In this document: positions 62,483 to 64,000 of the stretch, one piece after another | How positions within the stretch are numbered: the first letter of the stretch is position 1 | How the letters are laid out: each line of letters opens with the position of its first letter | Source of the DNA: Limanda limanda | Taxonomy: Eukaryota > Chordata > Actinopteri > Pleuronectiformes > Pleuronectidae | Assembly: GCF_963576545.1 (NCBI RefSeq) | Contig: NC_083649.1 | Span: 5,737,906 to 5,801,905 of the forward strand | DNA: 64,000 nucleotides | Reading direction: 5' to 3' | Notes under the pieces: model-generated | Database searches by the model: none | Told to the model about the DNA's origin: nothing | Seen by the model: the letters and a program-made list of their open reading frames with translations, nothing else | Program-made: the position numbers and the translations under genes

Positions 62483-62534
62483 ATGCTGCAAACAAGGGAC
62501 ATCATCTGGGGATTGCTGCTCATTGGCTGCGCAG
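62483..62534 (+). CDS. ncam1: ncam1 exon 1 (signal peptide exon, partial gene)
   Basis: NCAM1 is an immunoglobulin-superfamily adhesion molecule of the neuronal surface. This exon supplies its start codon and signal peptide. The translation is MLQTRDIIWGLLLIGCA plus the first base of the next codon. It closely resembles the mammalian NCAM1 start, which I recall as MLQTKDLIWTLFFLGTA: charged start, hydrophobic core, small residues before cleavage. The exon ends at CAG with the consensus donor GTGAGT at 62535. This is a phase-1 intron right after the signal peptide, as I recall for NCAM1. The ATG has A at -3. The frame stays open past the donor to 62761, but that part is GT- and G-rich intron. 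Exon 2, the first Ig domain, lies beyond the window. Teleosts keep two copies (ncam1a, ncam1b) and the exon cannot tell them apart. A related family member such as ncam2 is less likely given the MLQT...DIIW start. Confidence 0.85.
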
Positions 62535-63355
62535 GTGAGTCGCTGAGTTATTATTCTCTTATTATATCATCATCCATATGCGGGTTTGTGCGTGTGCAGA
62601 TGGATCACATAACGGGACTGCGGTACCGGAGAGAGATGGTGGTGGTGGGGGGGGGGGGGTTGGGGGGACCAGTAGCATCCTCCTGGTCCCACCACCGGCG
62701 GCATCCCCTGTCTCCCAGTCCCGGGTCAGAGGAGTCATACTGGGAGCTGTGCGCAGTTTAGCGCGGTTAAACGGAGAAGTTTCTCCAAGAGAGAGTTGCT
62801 CCTCTGTTTTACCCACTGGGATGTGTGTGTTTATTTTATTTTGTATTACCCAGTTCCAGACTGGTTTATCCCGAGTTTAATTCCAGGAGTCGTGCGTTTT
62901 TTTTTATTGTGTGTGTGTGTGTGTGTGAAGCTCTCCGAGCAGAGGAAGAGGAGCGTGCCACTCTTCCTCTTGCTTCTCCTCTTCTTCTTCTACCATCCTC
63001 TCCCACTTGAGCTTTTTTATTCTAGGGTTTCAGTCGTTTGTGTGTGAAAGAATAAAACCCACACGCACGTTGTTTCCGTGCCAGTTGGGTTCATAAAGGT
63101 TAGTGGAGGTGGATTCTGCTGCTGGTGGTGGTGGTGGATGCTGGTGGTGCTGCAGGAGCGCAGGGACGCTTTGTGGCTGACAGGCTGCGAATGTGCACCA
63201 GCAGGAGTCAGTTTGAGTTTCTCAAAAATTCATATTGCATGAAGTAAACATGAGATATATTGTTTATTAAAGTCCAGACTGGATGTGGGACTGGTGCTGG
63301 GTCAGCTGTGACGCACCGGGGATGGAGCGGCGCAGCGTTGGCCGCTCCTCTGGGG

Positions 63356-63364
63356 AGAGAGGAA

Positions 63365-63395
<31 letters not shown>

Positions 63396-63397
63396 GG
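63356..63397 (+). repeat. GGA/GAA purine tract
   Basis: An almost pure purine stretch of GAGGAGGAGGAAGAGG type, ending in a G run. It can form triplex-like structure, but there is no evidence for a function. Confidence 0.7.
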
Positions 63398-63580
63398 GGT
63401 GCTTTTGTTTCAGTGCACTGAAATAGCTTTAAGGACATTTTTGATAACGATAAAAAATGGTTTCTGGTTCATGAGCACGTCATTTAAGTATTTGGCATCG
63501 GGAGGATTTGGATTCTGTCACATCTTCGGATTTGGCTGGAAAACGATGCTCTGCGCAAAGAAGTGTCAACGCGAGGTTTA

Positions 63581-63940
63581 TTAGTATAAAATAGGATAAA
63601 AATAAATGAATAAACATCCTCCTGCGTTTCTGATGTCACTTATGTTCGTGTCTTTATTCATAACTTAATATTACTGCGAGTTGTAGGAATAGAAGTGACG
63701 TTGAACCGAGCTGATTCGGGTTCAGTCCTGAATTCGGTTGGTTCAGAAGCGGTTTTTAGTATAAAATAGGACAAAAATAAATACAAAAAACAGCCTCCTG
63801 CGTGTCTGATGTCACTTATGTTCATGTCGTTGCTTCTTTTTTTTATTCATAACTTCATATTACTGCGAGTTCTAGGAATATAAGTGACGTTGAACCGAGC
63901 TGATTCGGGTTCAGTCCTGAATTCGGTTGGTTCAGATGCG
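63581..63940 (+). repeat. tandem duplication, unit about 175-185 bp, in intron 1
   Basis: Two head-to-tail copies, about 63581-63755 and 63756-63940. Both start TTAGTATAAAATAGGA and contain CTGATGTCACTTATGTTC, then GTGACGTTGAACCGAGC, and end with TTCGGTTGGTTCAGA. The second copy has a T-rich insertion near 63836. The copies are highly similar, so the duplication is recent. Each unit carries CRE-like TGATGTCA and GTGACGT. Confidence 0.85.
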
Positions 63941-64000
63941 ATTCGTCACATTCAGACACTGAATAGTCATTCAATACATACAATAGGATCCAATCCCAGG

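Larger units (their letters stand above)
62535..64000 (+). other. ncam1: 5' end of ncam1 intron 1
   Basis: Starts at the GTGAGT donor and runs off the window. It holds a G run (62648-62659), a short GT repeat (about 62911-62928), a GGT-rich stretch (63123-63147), a purine tract (63356-63397) and a tandem duplication (63581-63940). No exon 2 acceptor followed by an Ig-domain frame is seen. Intron 1 of mammalian NCAM1 is very long, so this absence is expected. Confidence 0.7.

Overview
This 64 kb window looks like vertebrate nuclear DNA, most likely from a teleost fish. It is AT-rich and almost gene-free, has long CA, GT, TCC and ATCT microsatellites, and is dense with fish-style interspersed repeats: Tc1 transposons, hAT-type MITEs, LINE fragments, tRNA-derived SINE pieces and a possible solo LTR. 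Nothing bacterial, plasmid-like or phage-like was seen. There are no rRNA genes, intact tRNA genes or CRISPR arrays.

The only host coding sequence I can name is one short exon near the right end. Positions 62483-62534 encode a start codon and signal peptide closely resembling the start of neural cell adhesion molecule 1 (ncam1), followed by a consensus phase-1 splice donor. A GC box abutting a TATA box lies about 320 bp upstream. The window therefore holds about 62 kb of upstream flank, the first exon, and the first 1.5 kb of intron 1. Most open reading frames elsewhere are short and unlike known proteins. I treat them as noise, apart from transposon remnants and one weak candidate exon at 21.1-21.6 kb (minus strand).

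Layout. 0-11 kb: flank with a candidate conserved element, three TIR elements bounded by target-site duplications (1606-1858, 3484-3795, 8636-9309), a 300 bp tandem duplication and a CCATAGACTGTA-ended MITE. 11-36 kb: mostly unique sequence with scattered fragments, including a LINE 3' relic (25.8 kb), an RLE-type LINE endonuclease relic (30.9 kb) and a decayed Tc1 (34.8 kb). 36-43 kb: a nearly full-length Tc1 element (36543-38060) nested in a MITE, a tandem duplication and a second decayed Tc1. 46-53 kb: paired duplications of about 600-760 bp. 55-59.4 kb: two copies of a 455 bp element, one holding an LTR-like insert, plus a (ATCT)110 array. 60-64 kb: more repeats, then the ncam1 promoter, exon 1 and intron.

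No previously undescribed multi-gene system is visible. The most unusual features are structural: two local insertions flanked by long direct repeats (48 bp and about 125-140 bp), nested elements whose target sites can be read directly, and a TATA-box ncam1 promoter with short upstream ORFs, one of them inside a GT repeat.
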